Below the pieces are notes generated by a model, which saw nothing but the letters and a program-made list of their open reading frames with translations, was not told the DNA's origin and did not search any database. From contig DATMGE010000068.1 in NCBI GenBank assembly GCA_035555795.1, forward strand, positions 1 to 59,347: DNA of 59,347 bases. Reading direction: 5' to 3'. The DNA is from RCIO01 sp035555795 (lineage in GTDB: Bacteria > Pseudomonadota > Alphaproteobacteria > Rhizobiales > Rhizobiaceae). This document shows, piece by piece, positions 24,060-31,581 of this stretch. Position 1 is the stretch's first letter, and each line of letters opens with the position of its first letter. Position numbers and translations under genes: made by a program.

Positions 24060-24087
24060 CGAACCAGGACTAACGGAGTCAGAGTCC
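24060..24087. repeat. attL core, 28-bp direct repeat of tRNA-Gln
   Basis: These 28 bases are identical to 34523-34550 inside tRNA-Gln(CTG), covering the anticodon stem to the T-loop. Just left of it, 24053-24059 reads TGGCTGG, the tRNA 3' terminus, but 12 nt of T-arm/acceptor are missing. This is the displaced, decayed 3' end of the original tRNA gene. Confidence 0.85.
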
Positions 24088-24114
24088 ACGGCCGATAGTT
24101 GAAATTGCTGCGCT

Positions 24115-24136
24115 TTTTCTCCGCCGACGGAGAAAA
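24115..24136. terminator. Hairpin at the left end of the island
   Basis: Nine-base arms TTTTCTCCG / CGGAGAAAA with a CCGA loop, flanked by T- and A-rich ends, resemble a bidirectional intrinsic terminator. It would insulate the island from outside transcription. Confidence 0.5.
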
Positions 24137-24195
24137 GGCTAGATGGAATATCAAAGGGTTAGCGGCGAAAGCCCGACCAAAGCGCGGGGCCTCTG

Positions 24196-24756
24196 ATGGC
24201 CGGGCCGCGCTACTCCAGCATCCCGGCTGATGCCGTTCTCGACCGCGAGCTTTCACGGCTGGCGCTGCACGTCCTGGCGGCGCTCGGCACGCATGCGGAC
24301 AACAACGGCTGGTGCGTCGTCAAGCAGAAGACCCTCGCCGACAAGATCGGATCGAGCGCCGGCAGCGTTGCCAACGCCATCGGGGAGCTTGTGAAGCGCG
24401 GCTATGTCCGCGTCCGTGCTCGCCACGCCGACAACGGCGCGCAGCTCGCCAGCCTCTACCAAGTCGTCATGGATCGCGAGCCGTCCGATGTCGTCGAGGA
24501 TGACGGCATTTCGAGCGAGGGGGTGCCGGTATATCGGCAGGGGGGTTCATCTGCAGATGAAGGGGGGGTGCACGCACAGATGAAGGGGGGGTTCATCCCC
24601 ACGTGCACCCATAAGAACGACCCTTCTTCTGAACGACCCTTTTCCCCTGTCGGGGAAGCGCGCAGGCGCGCGCGCCCTGTTTCTTCGAAATCGAAATCTC
24701 GGAATGGATCGACCGGACATGTGCTGGTCGACGTGCTGAAGGAGTTCGCCGAATGA
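24196..24756 (+). CDS. Helix-turn-helix replication-type protein of the island
   Basis: A 186-residue protein. Residues 1-95 form a winged-helix of the HTH_36 kind found at the N-terminus of phage and plasmid replication initiators (LSRLALHVLAALGTHADNNG, then TLADKIGSSAGSVANAIGEL-VKRGYVRVRAR). A low-complexity linker at residues about 113-140 is encoded by repeated GATGAA/TTCATC units and two G7 runs. The basic C-terminal part (RRRARPVSSKSKSRNG) is followed by a short helix. The ribosome site is weak. The next gene overlaps by 4 bp. A lambda-O-like arrangement, with the origin inside the initiator gene, is possible. Confidence 0.65.
   Translation: MAGPRYSSIPADAVLDRELSRLALHVLAALGTHADNNGWCVVKQKTLADKIGSSAGSVANAIGELVKRGYVRVRARHADNGAQLASLYQVVMDREPSDVVEDDGISSEGVPVYRQGGSSADEGGVHAQMKGGFIPTCTHKNDPSSERPFSPVGEARRRARPVSSKSKSRNGSTGHVLVDVLKEFAE
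24540..24600. repeat. Hexamer repeat/palindrome cluster with G7 tracts (possible replication origin)
   Basis: Four copies of GATGAA or its complement TTCATC lie within 61 bp, including the perfect 16-bp palindrome TTCATCTGCAGATGAA (24546-24561) and the direct repeat CAGATGAAGGGGGGGT (at 24554 and 24577). G runs of 6, 7 and 7 separate them. The cluster lies inside the HTH replication-type gene, after its DNA-binding domain. Confidence 0.6.
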
Positions 24757-25550
24757 ACGCCGTCGTCGCCACCATCACGCCGAAGGCCTCGGCAGAGATC
24801 ATCCAGCATCTCGCGATGCTCTTCGCCGGATACGATGTGCCGTTCGGAGATGGTTCCGAAACCCGCAAGGCCAAGGTGGCGGGTTACGTGTGGGCTTGCG
24901 AGGGCAGGCCTGCCGGTCTGGTCGAGCGTGTCGTGAAGGACTTCCTGTCGGGGAAGGTGAAGCGTTCGCCCTCGCTGCGGTCGAAGCTCCCGACCTCGGA
25001 GGAGTTCGCAGCGCAGCTCGACATGCGCGCTTCGGAAGGGCAGCGCGGCGCAGTCGTGGAGTTCACACCGACGACCTCGGTTCCTCCTTTCGGCCCGGTC
25101 TGGATGGCGAAGCTCCTGTCGATCCTGCTTGCCGGTCCCGAGAAGACAAAGCCCTCGGCCTTCATCGCCAAGGTTATCGCCGAGGGCGGGGAGAAGGGCG
25201 AGCGCTACCGTCTCCAGCATCAGGCGACCAGCGGGTTCCCCAAGGCGCGGGAGATGCTGGACCGGGCCGACCACGGACAGGGTTTCCGTGTCGAGGAGGC
25301 TTTCGAGACGATGGCCGAGACGATGGAGCCGGTCCCGGTGACGGGTGAGGTCTTTGCCGCATGGCGTGACGACTTCGAGCGGCGTGGCTGGCCTTGGCTG
25401 CCCGACACCGGAAAGCAGCGCGTCGTCTACTTCCCGAAAGGTGGACCTGCCGGCCTCGACGTGGTGGGGGCGGCCCTGATCCGGGCAGCCGGGGGTAGCC
25501 CTGAACTTTCGACCTCGGCCGGGGACCGGCGGGGGGAGGTCAGCGCGTGA
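24753..25550 (+). CDS. Hypothetical protein, replication-module partner
   Basis: A 265-residue protein translated from an ATG overlapping the HTH gene stop (ATGA). Residues 10-60 (ASAEIIQHLAMLFAGYDVPF, RKAKVAGYVWACEG) and 60-85 (VERVVKDFLSGKVKRSPSLR) look like an alpha-helical domain seen in phage replication or helicase-loader-like proteins; residues 205-245 include the short WPWLPDTGKQRVVYFPKGGP segment. No nuclease, primase or Walker motif is visible. Its position after an initiator-like gene suggests loading or replication, but no function is claimed. Confidence 0.6.
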   Translation: MNAVVATITPKASAEIIQHLAMLFAGYDVPFGDGSETRKAKVAGYVWACEGRPAGLVERVVKDFLSGKVKRSPSLRSKLPTSEEFAAQLDMRASEGQRGAVVEFTPTTSVPPFGPVWMAKLLSILLAGPEKTKPSAFIAKVIAEGGEKGERYRLQHQATSGFPKAREMLDRADHGQGFRVEEAFETMAETMEPVPVTGEVFAAWRDDFERRGWPWLPDTGKQRVVYFPKGGPAGLDVVGAALIRAAGGSPELSTSAGDRRGEVSA

Positions 25551-25586
25551 TTTCTTTCAATTGGACAGATTTTTGTGGGAAAACAA

Positions 25587-26810
25587 ATGGTTAGTACAGC
25601 GGCAGCAACGAAAAAAGCAGGGCGGAAGCCTCCGGTCGACGAAAAGTCGCTCGCCGCTCCGGCCGAATGGCTTCAGGCGATCTTCGGCGCGTTCCCCACG
25701 ATCGCGCGCATTGCCGTGACGCCGGCCAACGCCATGAAGAGCGCGGCCGTGCGCCGCGCCGTCCAGGCGATCGCGGAGCCGCTGGGGCAATTGCCGATCC
25801 ACGTCTACAAGCGCGAGGAGAACAGCCGCGAGCGCGACCGGGAGCACCCCGTCGCCAAGGTGCTGCGCGATCCGAACGCCTGGACCTCCTCGGCCGACTT
25901 CCGCGAGCAGCTTCAGCGTGACGCGCTGCTCCACGGCAACGGCTACGCCTACATCGTCCGCGAGGGCGAGACGCCGGTCGAGCTGTTGCGCCTCGATCCG
26001 GCGGCCGTGACGGTCGAGGTCGACGAGGCCAGCGGCGAGCCGTCCTACAAGGTCCAGTCCGGTGCGGAGCAGAAGGTCTACGCCTTCCGCGACGTGTTCC
26101 ACATCAAGGCTCCCAGCCTCGACGGCTATGTCGGCGAATCGGTCGTGCGCCAGTGCGCCGAGGCCATCAGCATGACGATGGTGCTGGAGGAGCACGGCAT
26201 CCGCCTCTTCGCAAACGGCGCGCGGCCCTCCGGCGTGATCCAGATACCCGGCCCGATGGGCGAGGAAGCCCTCACGAAGATGAAAGCGGGCTGGAAGGCC
26301 TCGCACGAAGGCGCGGAGAACTCCGGCAAGACGGCCGTGCTCTGGAACGGCGCGACCTTCAACGCTCTGACCTTCAATTCGGTCGACGCGCAGTTCCTGG
26401 AGCTGCGCCGCTACGCGGTCGACGAGATCGCGCGCGCCTTCGGCGTGCCGCCGCATCTGCTCTTCGAGATGGGCCGCGCCACCTGGGGCAACGCGGAGGA
26501 GCTGGGGGCGAACTTCGTCACCTTCACGCTCATGCGCTGGCTGAAGGCGTGGGAGGGCGAGATCAGGCTCAAGCTCTTCGAGGCCGAGGAGCGCGAGAAC
26601 TTCTACGCGGAGTTCCTGGTCGATGACCTCCTCAAGGCCGACATCGCGGCCCGCGCGACGGCCTATTCGCAGCTCGTCTCTGCGCGCGTCCTCAACCCGA
26701 ATGAGGTCCGCGCCCGCGAGAACCTGCCGCCCTACGCCGGCGGCGAGGAGTTCATCAATCCCCACACAACGAGCAATGCGCCGGCAACCGGCGGAAAGGA
26801 GGCCGCATGA
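25587..26810 (+). CDS. HK97-family phage portal protein
   Basis: A 407-residue portal. The start is set at ATG 25587; GTG 25575 is an alternative. The family pattern is clear: VRRAVQAIAEPLGQLPIHVY near residue 55, LLHGNGYAYIVREG near 110, RPSGVIQIPGP, LTFNSVDAQFLELRRYAVDE-IARAFGVPPHLLFEMGRATW near 270-310, and a C-terminal LMRWLKAWEGEIRLKLF helix. Twelve copies would form the DNA gate of the capsid. Length is normal for Phage_portal (about 400), so it looks intact. It is the first gene of the head module, where a large terminase would usually precede it. Confidence 0.92.
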   Translation: MVSTAAATKKAGRKPPVDEKSLAAPAEWLQAIFGAFPTIARIAVTPANAMKSAAVRRAVQAIAEPLGQLPIHVYKREENSRERDREHPVAKVLRDPNAWTSSADFREQLQRDALLHGNGYAYIVREGETPVELLRLDPAAVTVEVDEASGEPSYKVQSGAEQKVYAFRDVFHIKAPSLDGYVGESVVRQCAEAISMTMVLEEHGIRLFANGARPSGVIQIPGPMGEEALTKMKAGWKASHEGAENSGKTAVLWNGATFNALTFNSVDAQFLELRRYAVDEIARAFGVPPHLLFEMGRATWGNAEELGANFVTFTLMRWLKAWEGEIRLKLFEAEERENFYAEFLVDDLLKADIAARATAYSQLVSARVLNPNEVRARENLPPYAGGEEFINPHTTSNAPATGGKEAA

Positions 26811-27244
26811 GCGACAGTCTCGTGAACTACATCGACGCGAAGTTCGGCGGACAGGATCGGCGTTTCCAGATCCTGCGCGAGGATGCGCATATCGTCGAAC
26901 GGACGCTCGGAAAGGCCGCCTATCAGACGTTCCTCGACCTTGCGGAGGGCCGTTGGTGGCATCGCGATGTCGAGATCATCCTTTCGAGCGGGCTTGGCAG
27001 TTTCGAAGAGCCGGAGGGGCCGTCCATCGGCGAATCCCTCGGAAGGCTTTCCGTCGCGTTCGGCAATCCGCCGGTGCATGTCGACCGGCGATTCTACCGC
27101 GAGGATGACGATGTCATCGCCTGCCTGCGCGAGCACGGGGCAGCAAAGTATGCGCCGCTGGCGCTGAAGCTGCTAGAGGCGCTGATCTTCGGCATCACGC
27201 CGGCCGACGCCACCTTCGACGAAAACGCGACGGAGGCGGCGTGA
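26807..27244 (+). CDS. Hypothetical protein between portal and protease-capsid
   Basis: A 145-residue protein, start overlapping the portal stop (ATGA) and stop overlapping the next start. The N-terminus YIDAKFGGQDRRFQILREDA followed by a helical EGRWWHRDVEIILSSGLGSF segment is loosely like the GTA-gp10 / tail-assembly-chaperone shape, but the match is weak and no tail gene is present. It contains no catalytic motif. Tight coupling suggests a virion-assembly role. Confidence 0.55.
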   Translation: MSDSLVNYIDAKFGGQDRRFQILREDAHIVERTLGKAAYQTFLDLAEGRWWHRDVEIILSSGLGSFEEPEGPSIGESLGRLSVAFGNPPVHVDRRFYREDDDVIACLREHGAAKYAPLALKLLEALIFGITPADATFDENATEAA

Positions 27245-28851
27245 TGGATCGGATCGAGATCAAGGCCAAGATCGACGTTTCCGACGCCGGCACGATCGAA
27301 GGGCTGGCATGGCCCTTCGGCTCGCCGGACATGGTCGGCGACGTAATCGTGAAGGGTTCTGTCAGCGCTCCCGACAAGCTCCCCATGCTGTTCGCGCACG
27401 ACCAGGCGCAGACGGTCGGCGTGTGGGACAGCATCACCGAATCCGACAAGGGCATCCGCGTCAAAGGCCGGCTGCTCGTGAACGACGTGGCCCGCGCCCG
27501 CGAGGTCCGCGCGATGATCCGCGAGGGTGCCGTCAACGGCCTCTCCCTCGGTTTCGTCACCAGAAAGGCGGTCGCCCGGAAGGGCGGCGGTCGAACCATC
27601 ACGAAGCTCGACCTCGTCGAGGTCAGCGTCGTGGCGGTGCCCTGCCATCCCGGCGCTCAAATCGAAACTGTGAAAGGAAATACCATGGCTGCAAAGCTGA
27701 AGGCCAAGGTCGAGAAGGAACTCGACGAGGACACCAACGACAACGAAGACACCAACGACGACGCGGAACTCGGCGAGCGTGTCGACGCCCTCGAAGCTGA
27801 CGTCGCGACGATCAAGGAAGATGTCGCGGCGATCAAGGGCAGCGGCGAGGAGGTCGAGAAGGGCATCAAGCGGCTGGAGCAGAAGCTCGGCCGGCCCGCG
27901 ATCATCCGCAACGCGCCGAAGCCGGAGGAGGTCGAGAAGAAGGCCTTCGCCAGCTATCTGCGGCTGGGCAACGGCACGCCGGCCGAGGAGCTGAAGACGC
28001 TCAACGTCTCCAGCGATCCGCAGGGCGGCTATCTCGCGCCGGCCGAGATGTCGACGGAGTTCATCCGTGATCTGGTCGAGTTCTCGCCCGTCCGCTCTGT
28101 CGCCAGCGTCCGCACCACGGGCGCGCCCTCCGTCTCGTATCCGAAGCGCACCGGCATCACCAACGCCAAGTGGAAAGGCGAGATGCAGGCGCAGGAAGGT
28201 TCGGAGCCGGCGTTCGGGCAGGCCGAGATTGTCGTGAAGGAGGTCAACACCTTCGTCGACATCTCGAACCAGCTCCTCGCCGACAGCGCCGGGCAGGCCG
28301 AAGCGGAGGTCCGCCTCGCGCTGGCTGAGGATTTCGGCCAGAAGGAGGGCGCGGCCTTCCTCAACGGCGACGGCGTGCTCCAGCCCATGGGCGTGATGAA
28401 CGACCCGAACATCCTGCACACCGTCAACGGTCATGCGACCAACCTGTCGGCCGACAAGCTGATCGACCTGCTCTATTCGCTGCCGGCGCAATACCGGAAC
28501 GCCGGATCGTGGGCGATGAACGGCACCACGCTCGCGTCGGTGCGCAAGCTGAAGGACGGTCAGAACAACTATCTCTGGCAGCCGTCCTTCCAGGCCGGCG
28601 AGCCGGAGACGATCCTCGGCCGCCCGGTGGTCGAGATGGTCGATATGCCCGATGTCGGCGACGGTAACTTCCCGATCATCTACGGCGACTGGAGCGGCTA
28701 CCGCATCGTCGATCGCGTCGGCCTGTCGATCCTGGTGAACCCGTATCTCCTCGCGACGAACGGCATCACCCGCATCCACGCAACCCGTCGCGTGGGCGGC
28801 GGCGTGCTCCAGGCGGCGAAGTTCCGGAAGCTGAAGACGGCCACGGCCTAA
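27244..28851 (+). CDS. Fused HK97-type prohead protease and major capsid protein
   Basis: A 535-residue fusion. Residues 1-145 are an HK97-type serine protease: H52 in LFAHD, S101 in NGLSLGF and E126 in DLVEVSVV fit the catalytic residues. Residues 150-230 are acidic and coiled-coil (delta/scaffold-like: ELDEDTNDNEDTNDDAELGE). Residues about 235-530 are the HK97-fold major capsid protein (LNVSSDPQGGYLAPAEMSTE, AAFLNGDGVLQPMGVMND, ILGRPVVEMVDMPDVGDGNF). An internal in-frame ATG at 27685 with AAGGA upstream could make capsid protein alone. The protein appears complete. Confidence 0.9.
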   Translation: MDRIEIKAKIDVSDAGTIEGLAWPFGSPDMVGDVIVKGSVSAPDKLPMLFAHDQAQTVGVWDSITESDKGIRVKGRLLVNDVARAREVRAMIREGAVNGLSLGFVTRKAVARKGGGRTITKLDLVEVSVVAVPCHPGAQIETVKGNTMAAKLKAKVEKELDEDTNDNEDTNDDAELGERVDALEADVATIKEDVAAIKGSGEEVEKGIKRLEQKLGRPAIIRNAPKPEEVEKKAFASYLRLGNGTPAEELKTLNVSSDPQGGYLAPAEMSTEFIRDLVEFSPVRSVASVRTTGAPSVSYPKRTGITNAKWKGEMQAQEGSEPAFGQAEIVVKEVNTFVDISNQLLADSAGQAEAEVRLALAEDFGQKEGAAFLNGDGVLQPMGVMNDPNILHTVNGHATNLSADKLIDLLYSLPAQYRNAGSWAMNGTTLASVRKLKDGQNNYLWQPSFQAGEPETILGRPVVEMVDMPDVGDGNFPIIYGDWSGYRIVDRVGLSILVNPYLLATNGITRIHATRRVGGGVLQAAKFRKLKTATA

Positions 28852-28947
28852 CTGCGGAGTTTCCGCAGTTCGCTGGTGCGGAAATTCCGCACCGGCACTG
28901 GTGGGGAATTTCCCCACCGCTGATCGAAGGTGGCGAATTTAGCCACC
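28850..28947. repeat. Four regularly spaced 19-21 bp palindromes
   Basis: Perfect or near-perfect inverted repeats occupy 28850-28870, 28875-28893, 28900-28918 and 28929-28947, starting every 25, 25 and 29 bp. All have GC-rich arms that differ between copies and AT-rich centres (the last three share GAA-N-TT). They fill the space between the capsid stop and the next ribosome site. Confidence 0.85.
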
Positions 28948-28972
28948 ATGGAACCCAACGGAGACCACTACC

Positions 28973-29359
28973 ATGAGAGACCTCTATTCCAACATCGGCG
29001 TGATCCAGGCGCTTGTTCCGGCTGTGAAGACCGCTGCCGGCGACGGCGCTGCGATCGACCTCCTCGGCTTCAACCGTGTCGCCTTCGTCGTGAACACGGG
29101 CGCGGTTGCCGGCGACGGCGACTTCGGCGTGAAGGTGCAGGAATCGGACACGTCGACCGGCGGCGACTTCACCGACGCGCCGGCCGACGTGGTCGATGGC
29201 AATGCGCCGGCCACGCTGGCGGCGTCGAGCGCCTACAAGCTGGGCTATCGCGGGCACAAGCGTTTCGTGCGCCTGGCGCTGACGAAGGCGGGCGGAACCA
29301 GCATCGCCGCCGGAGCCGTCGCCATCCTCGGCGATGCCGTGTCCAGGTCGGTGGCCTGA
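28973..29359 (+). CDS. Phage head-associated protein (decoration/fibre-like), conserved hypothetical
   Basis: A 128-residue protein starting MRDLYSNIGVIQALVPAVKT. The pattern (DLLGFNRVAFVVNTGAVAGD, FGVKVQESDTSTGGDF, YKLGYRGHKRFVRLALTKAG-GTSIAAGAVAILGDA) recurs in many phage head modules just after the capsid gene, where it is taken to be a decoration, spike or fibre protein. It is beta-rich with no membrane segment. GGAG precedes the ATG by 9 nt. It follows the palindrome array directly, so its expression relative to capsid may be set by that structure. Confidence 0.7.
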   Translation: MRDLYSNIGVIQALVPAVKTAAGDGAAIDLLGFNRVAFVVNTGAVAGDGDFGVKVQESDTSTGGDFTDAPADVVDGNAPATLAASSAYKLGYRGHKRFVRLALTKAGGTSIAAGAVAILGDAVSRSVA

Positions 29360-29363
29360 CGCC

Positions 29364-29720
29364 ATGGGAACACGCGCTCCTCGCATATGCGGTTGCGGCT
29401 ACCGGATCGCACCGGGCGCGGCCTGTCCGTGCGAGGAGCGCCGCGCCCGCGAACGGAAGGCTCGTCATGACCAGCGCCGCCCCACGGCCCGCCAGCGCGG
29501 CTACACGGCCGAATGGGAGCGCGAGAGCAAGGCCTTCCTCGCCGCGAACCCGGCGTGCCGGCGCTGCGGTGCGCCCGCCGTCCTGGTCGACCATATCCAA
29601 GCCCACAAGGGCAATCAGCGGCTCTTCTGGAACCGCTCGAACTGGCAACCCCTCTGCCGGCCCTGCCATTCCGGCGCGAAGCAGGCGCAGGAGCGCCGCG
29701 AGGAGAAGAAAATCCCATGA
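29364..29720 (+). CDS. HNH endonuclease
   Basis: A 118-residue nuclease. The first CxC...C cluster (ICGCGYRIAPGAACPCEERR) is a zinc-like N-terminus. The HNH core is CRRCGAPAVLVDHIQAHKGN followed by LFWNRSNWQPLCRPCHSGAK, with DH-N-H residues and two Cys pairs. In HK97-type phages and satellites an HNH protein works with terminase in packaging. Here it lies within the head genes; the stop overlaps the next start (ATGA). Confidence 0.86.
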   Translation: MGTRAPRICGCGYRIAPGAACPCEERRARERKARHDQRRPTARQRGYTAEWERESKAFLAANPACRRCGAPAVLVDHIQAHKGNQRLFWNRSNWQPLCRPCHSGAKQAQERREEKKIP

Positions 29721-30022
29721 TCGTTGACCTTGCCACCGTCAAACAGCAGCTCGGCGTCACGCTCAACATCGACGACGCGATGATCGTGCGCAAGATAGAG
29801 GCCGCGCAGGACCATATCGAGCGGATGCTCGGCTACAAGATCGAGGAGAAGTTCGGCGGCGACGATCAGGATGACGTTCCGCCGTCATTGGTCGAAGCCG
29901 TCTGCCAGCTTGCGGCACACTGGTATGAGAACCGCGAGGCGACACTCGTCGGCGTCAACGCGCAGACGTTGCCGCTCGGCGTGCAGGACATCATCCGCGA
30001 ATATCGGTGCTGGAGCTTCTAA
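29717..30022 (+). CDS. Head-tail connector protein (gp6-like)
   Basis: A 101-residue helical protein beginning MIVDLATVKQQLGVTLNIDD, the classic opening of Phage_connect_1/HK97 gp6 proteins, and ending with a LVGVNAQTLPLGVQDIIREY segment typical of that family. It should form the ring under the portal. The start overlaps the HNH stop, and its stop touches the next ATG. Confidence 0.85.
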   Translation: MIVDLATVKQQLGVTLNIDDAMIVRKIEAAQDHIERMLGYKIEEKFGGDDQDDVPPSLVEAVCQLAAHWYENREATLVGVNAQTLPLGVQDIIREYRCWSF

Positions 30023-30441
30023 TGTCCGCCGACCGCGACCGTATGCTCCGCTTGAAACGCCGCATGATCGCCCTGCCGAAGGCAGTCCGGTAGGCGGCGA
30101 GCCGCGCCACGCTGGAGGGGGCCGAGGAATTGGCGGCTTCCATGCGCAATCTCGCGCCCGTCGATACCGGCGCTCTGCGCGAGAGCATCGTCGTGACGCC
30201 GGGCGGCCAGAATACGCCGCCCTATTCCCAGCCGGGCGGCAGCCGCGTCGTGCCGGAGAACGCCGCCGTCGTGACGGCCGGCAATGACGGGGTCCGCTAT
30301 CCGCACCTGGTCGAATACGGAACGAAGGATGCCGTCGCGCAGCCCTTCTTCTGGCCGGCCGTGCGGTCGAAGAAAAAGAAGATCGCAAACCGCGTGAAGC
30401 GGTCGATTTCCAAGGCCGCGCGCGAGGAGTGGAAGAAATGA
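30022..30441 (+). pseudogene. HK97 gp10-like head-tail protein interrupted by an amber codon
   Basis: The gene opens at ATG 30022 (MSADRDRMLRLKRRMIALPK-AVR) and meets TAG at 30091-30093. The same frame then continues as AASRATLEGAEELAASMRNL, PVDTGALRESIVVTPGG and a normal C-terminus to 30441. In HK97 gp10 relatives a Glu, Gln or Lys codon would be expected at the stop, and one base change explains it. A restart at about 30142 (MRNLAPVDTG) would drop the first 40 residues. The remainder is intact, so the change looks recent. Confidence 0.75.
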
Positions 30442-30845
30442 TCGATGCGAGCCTCGTCGTTCAAGGCTTTTTCCGGGAGCGTCTGGTCGGCAGCCCTGCC
30501 GTCACGTCGCTTGTGAGTGCCGGTTCTATCTTCGATCGCAACGGGCCGCCGGAGGTCTTTCCCTGCATCGTCATCGGCGAGGCGCAGATTGTGGCTTCAA
30601 ACACCTACCAATCGCCCGCGAGCTACGTCTATTCGACGCTTCACCTTTGGGCGAAGGAGGAGAGCACCGTCTACGTGAAGCGGATCGGCGCGGCCGTCCG
30701 GGCTGCCCTCTGGCATGCTGGCGGCTCATTCCAGGGCCGCCACATCGGCGGCACGGTCTTCGAGGACGCGCGATATCTGCGCGACCCCTCCGGAGAACAT
30801 TCGCACGGCGTCATCGTCTTCAAATCCTATGTCGGAGGTTTCTAG
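30438..30845 (+). CDS. DUF3168 family head-tail/tail-completion protein
   Basis: A 135-residue protein, start overlapping the gp10-like stop (ATGA). It has the DUF3168 pattern: SLVVQGFFRERLVGSPAVTS, a FPCIVIGEAQIV core strand, STLHLWAKEESTVYVKRIGA and a final GVIVFKSYV strand. Family members complete the head-tail junction in siphophages. The gene appears intact. Confidence 0.82.
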   Translation: MIDASLVVQGFFRERLVGSPAVTSLVSAGSIFDRNGPPEVFPCIVIGEAQIVASNTYQSPASYVYSTLHLWAKEESTVYVKRIGAAVRAALWHAGGSFQGRHIGGTVFEDARYLRDPSGEHSHGVIVFKSYVGGF

Positions 30846-30847
30846 CC

Positions 30848-31168
30848 ATGCGTGCCGGCAATCTCGACTGCGTCATCGTGATCGAATCCTATGTTCCCGG
30901 TGAACCCAACGAGTTCAACGAGATCATATCCTCATGGGAGCCGCTGGCCGAGGTCCGCGCGCAGATCATCCAGGCGTCTACCGAAGAATTCATGCGGAGC
31001 TGGGGAATCTCCAGCGAGACCGCGATCATCTTCCGGACGCGCTATGTCCCGAACGTCCGGCTTGTCGATCGCATTCGATACGAGGGCGAAGTCCACAACA
31101 TCAAGGAAGTGAAGGAACTCGGCCGTCGCCGGGGGCTGGAAATCCGCACCGCGAGGTCTGGCCTATGA
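30848..31168 (+). CDS. Phage head closure / head-tail adaptor protein
   Basis: A 106-residue beta-barrel adaptor of the Phage_H_T_join type. The start at ATG 30848 has GGAGG 8 nt upstream. Motifs SWEPLAEVRAQIIQASTEEF, TAIIFRTRYVPNVRLVDRIR and HNIKEVKELGRRRGLEIRTA are typical of SPP1 gp16-like stoppers, which seal the head until a tail binds. Its presence without any tail genes supports a satellite that borrows tails. Confidence 0.85.
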   Translation: MRAGNLDCVIVIESYVPGEPNEFNEIISSWEPLAEVRAQIIQASTEEFMRSWGISSETAIIFRTRYVPNVRLVDRIRYEGEVHNIKEVKELGRRRGLEIRTARSGL

Positions 31169-31581
31169 AGGGCAGAAAACCCGACCTGCGCGTGATCGAA
31201 AACTCTTCCCCGCCGGAAGAGATTCCGCTCGCGCCCGACCATATCCCCGAGCCGATGCGCGAAGAATGGCTGAAGGTTGCCGCCGATCTTCGCGATCGAA
31301 AGCTCCTCAACGAAGCGATGGGGGGCAGCCTCGACGCCTACATCATGGCGCTCTGGAACATGCGCCGCGCGCAACAGATGATCGACCAGCACGGAGAACT
31401 GATCGGCGATGGCAAGGGGAGCCTGAAGGCGAATCCCGCGATCAACCTCCTCGGCAAGGCGCAGGAGGTCTTCCTGCGCCTGTCGACCGAACTCGGCCTC
31501 ACGCCGGTAGCGCGGTCCCGTGCCGCCTTCCAGCCCCCGAAGGAAAAAGACAATGACATCTTCAGTCATGCCGGACTGTGA
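31165..31581 (+). CDS. P27-family phage terminase small subunit
   Basis: A 138-residue protein of the Terminase_4 (P27) type: MKGRKPDLRVIENSSPPEEI, then PMREEWLKVAADLRDRKLLN, AYIMALWNMRRAQQMIDQHG and the C-terminal RLSTELGLTPVARSRAAFQP. P27 small subunits recognise the packaging site. They normally stand next to the large terminase gene; here no large subunit follows, and the gene is at the end of the head module instead of its start. Start ATG 31165 overlaps the previous stop. Confidence 0.85.
   Translation: MKGRKPDLRVIENSSPPEEIPLAPDHIPEPMREEWLKVAADLRDRKLLNEAMGGSLDAYIMALWNMRRAQQMIDQHGELIGDGKGSLKANPAINLLGKAQEVFLRLSTELGLTPVARSRAAFQPPKEKDNDIFSHAGL

Noticed and set aside
24052..24100. A second tRNA gene at the left island end
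   Set aside because: Only the anticodon-to-T-loop part and a 7-nt end are present; it is an att remnant and not a tRNA.
28850..28947. CRISPR array
   Set aside because: The units are palindromes with different sequences, not identical repeats with spacers.
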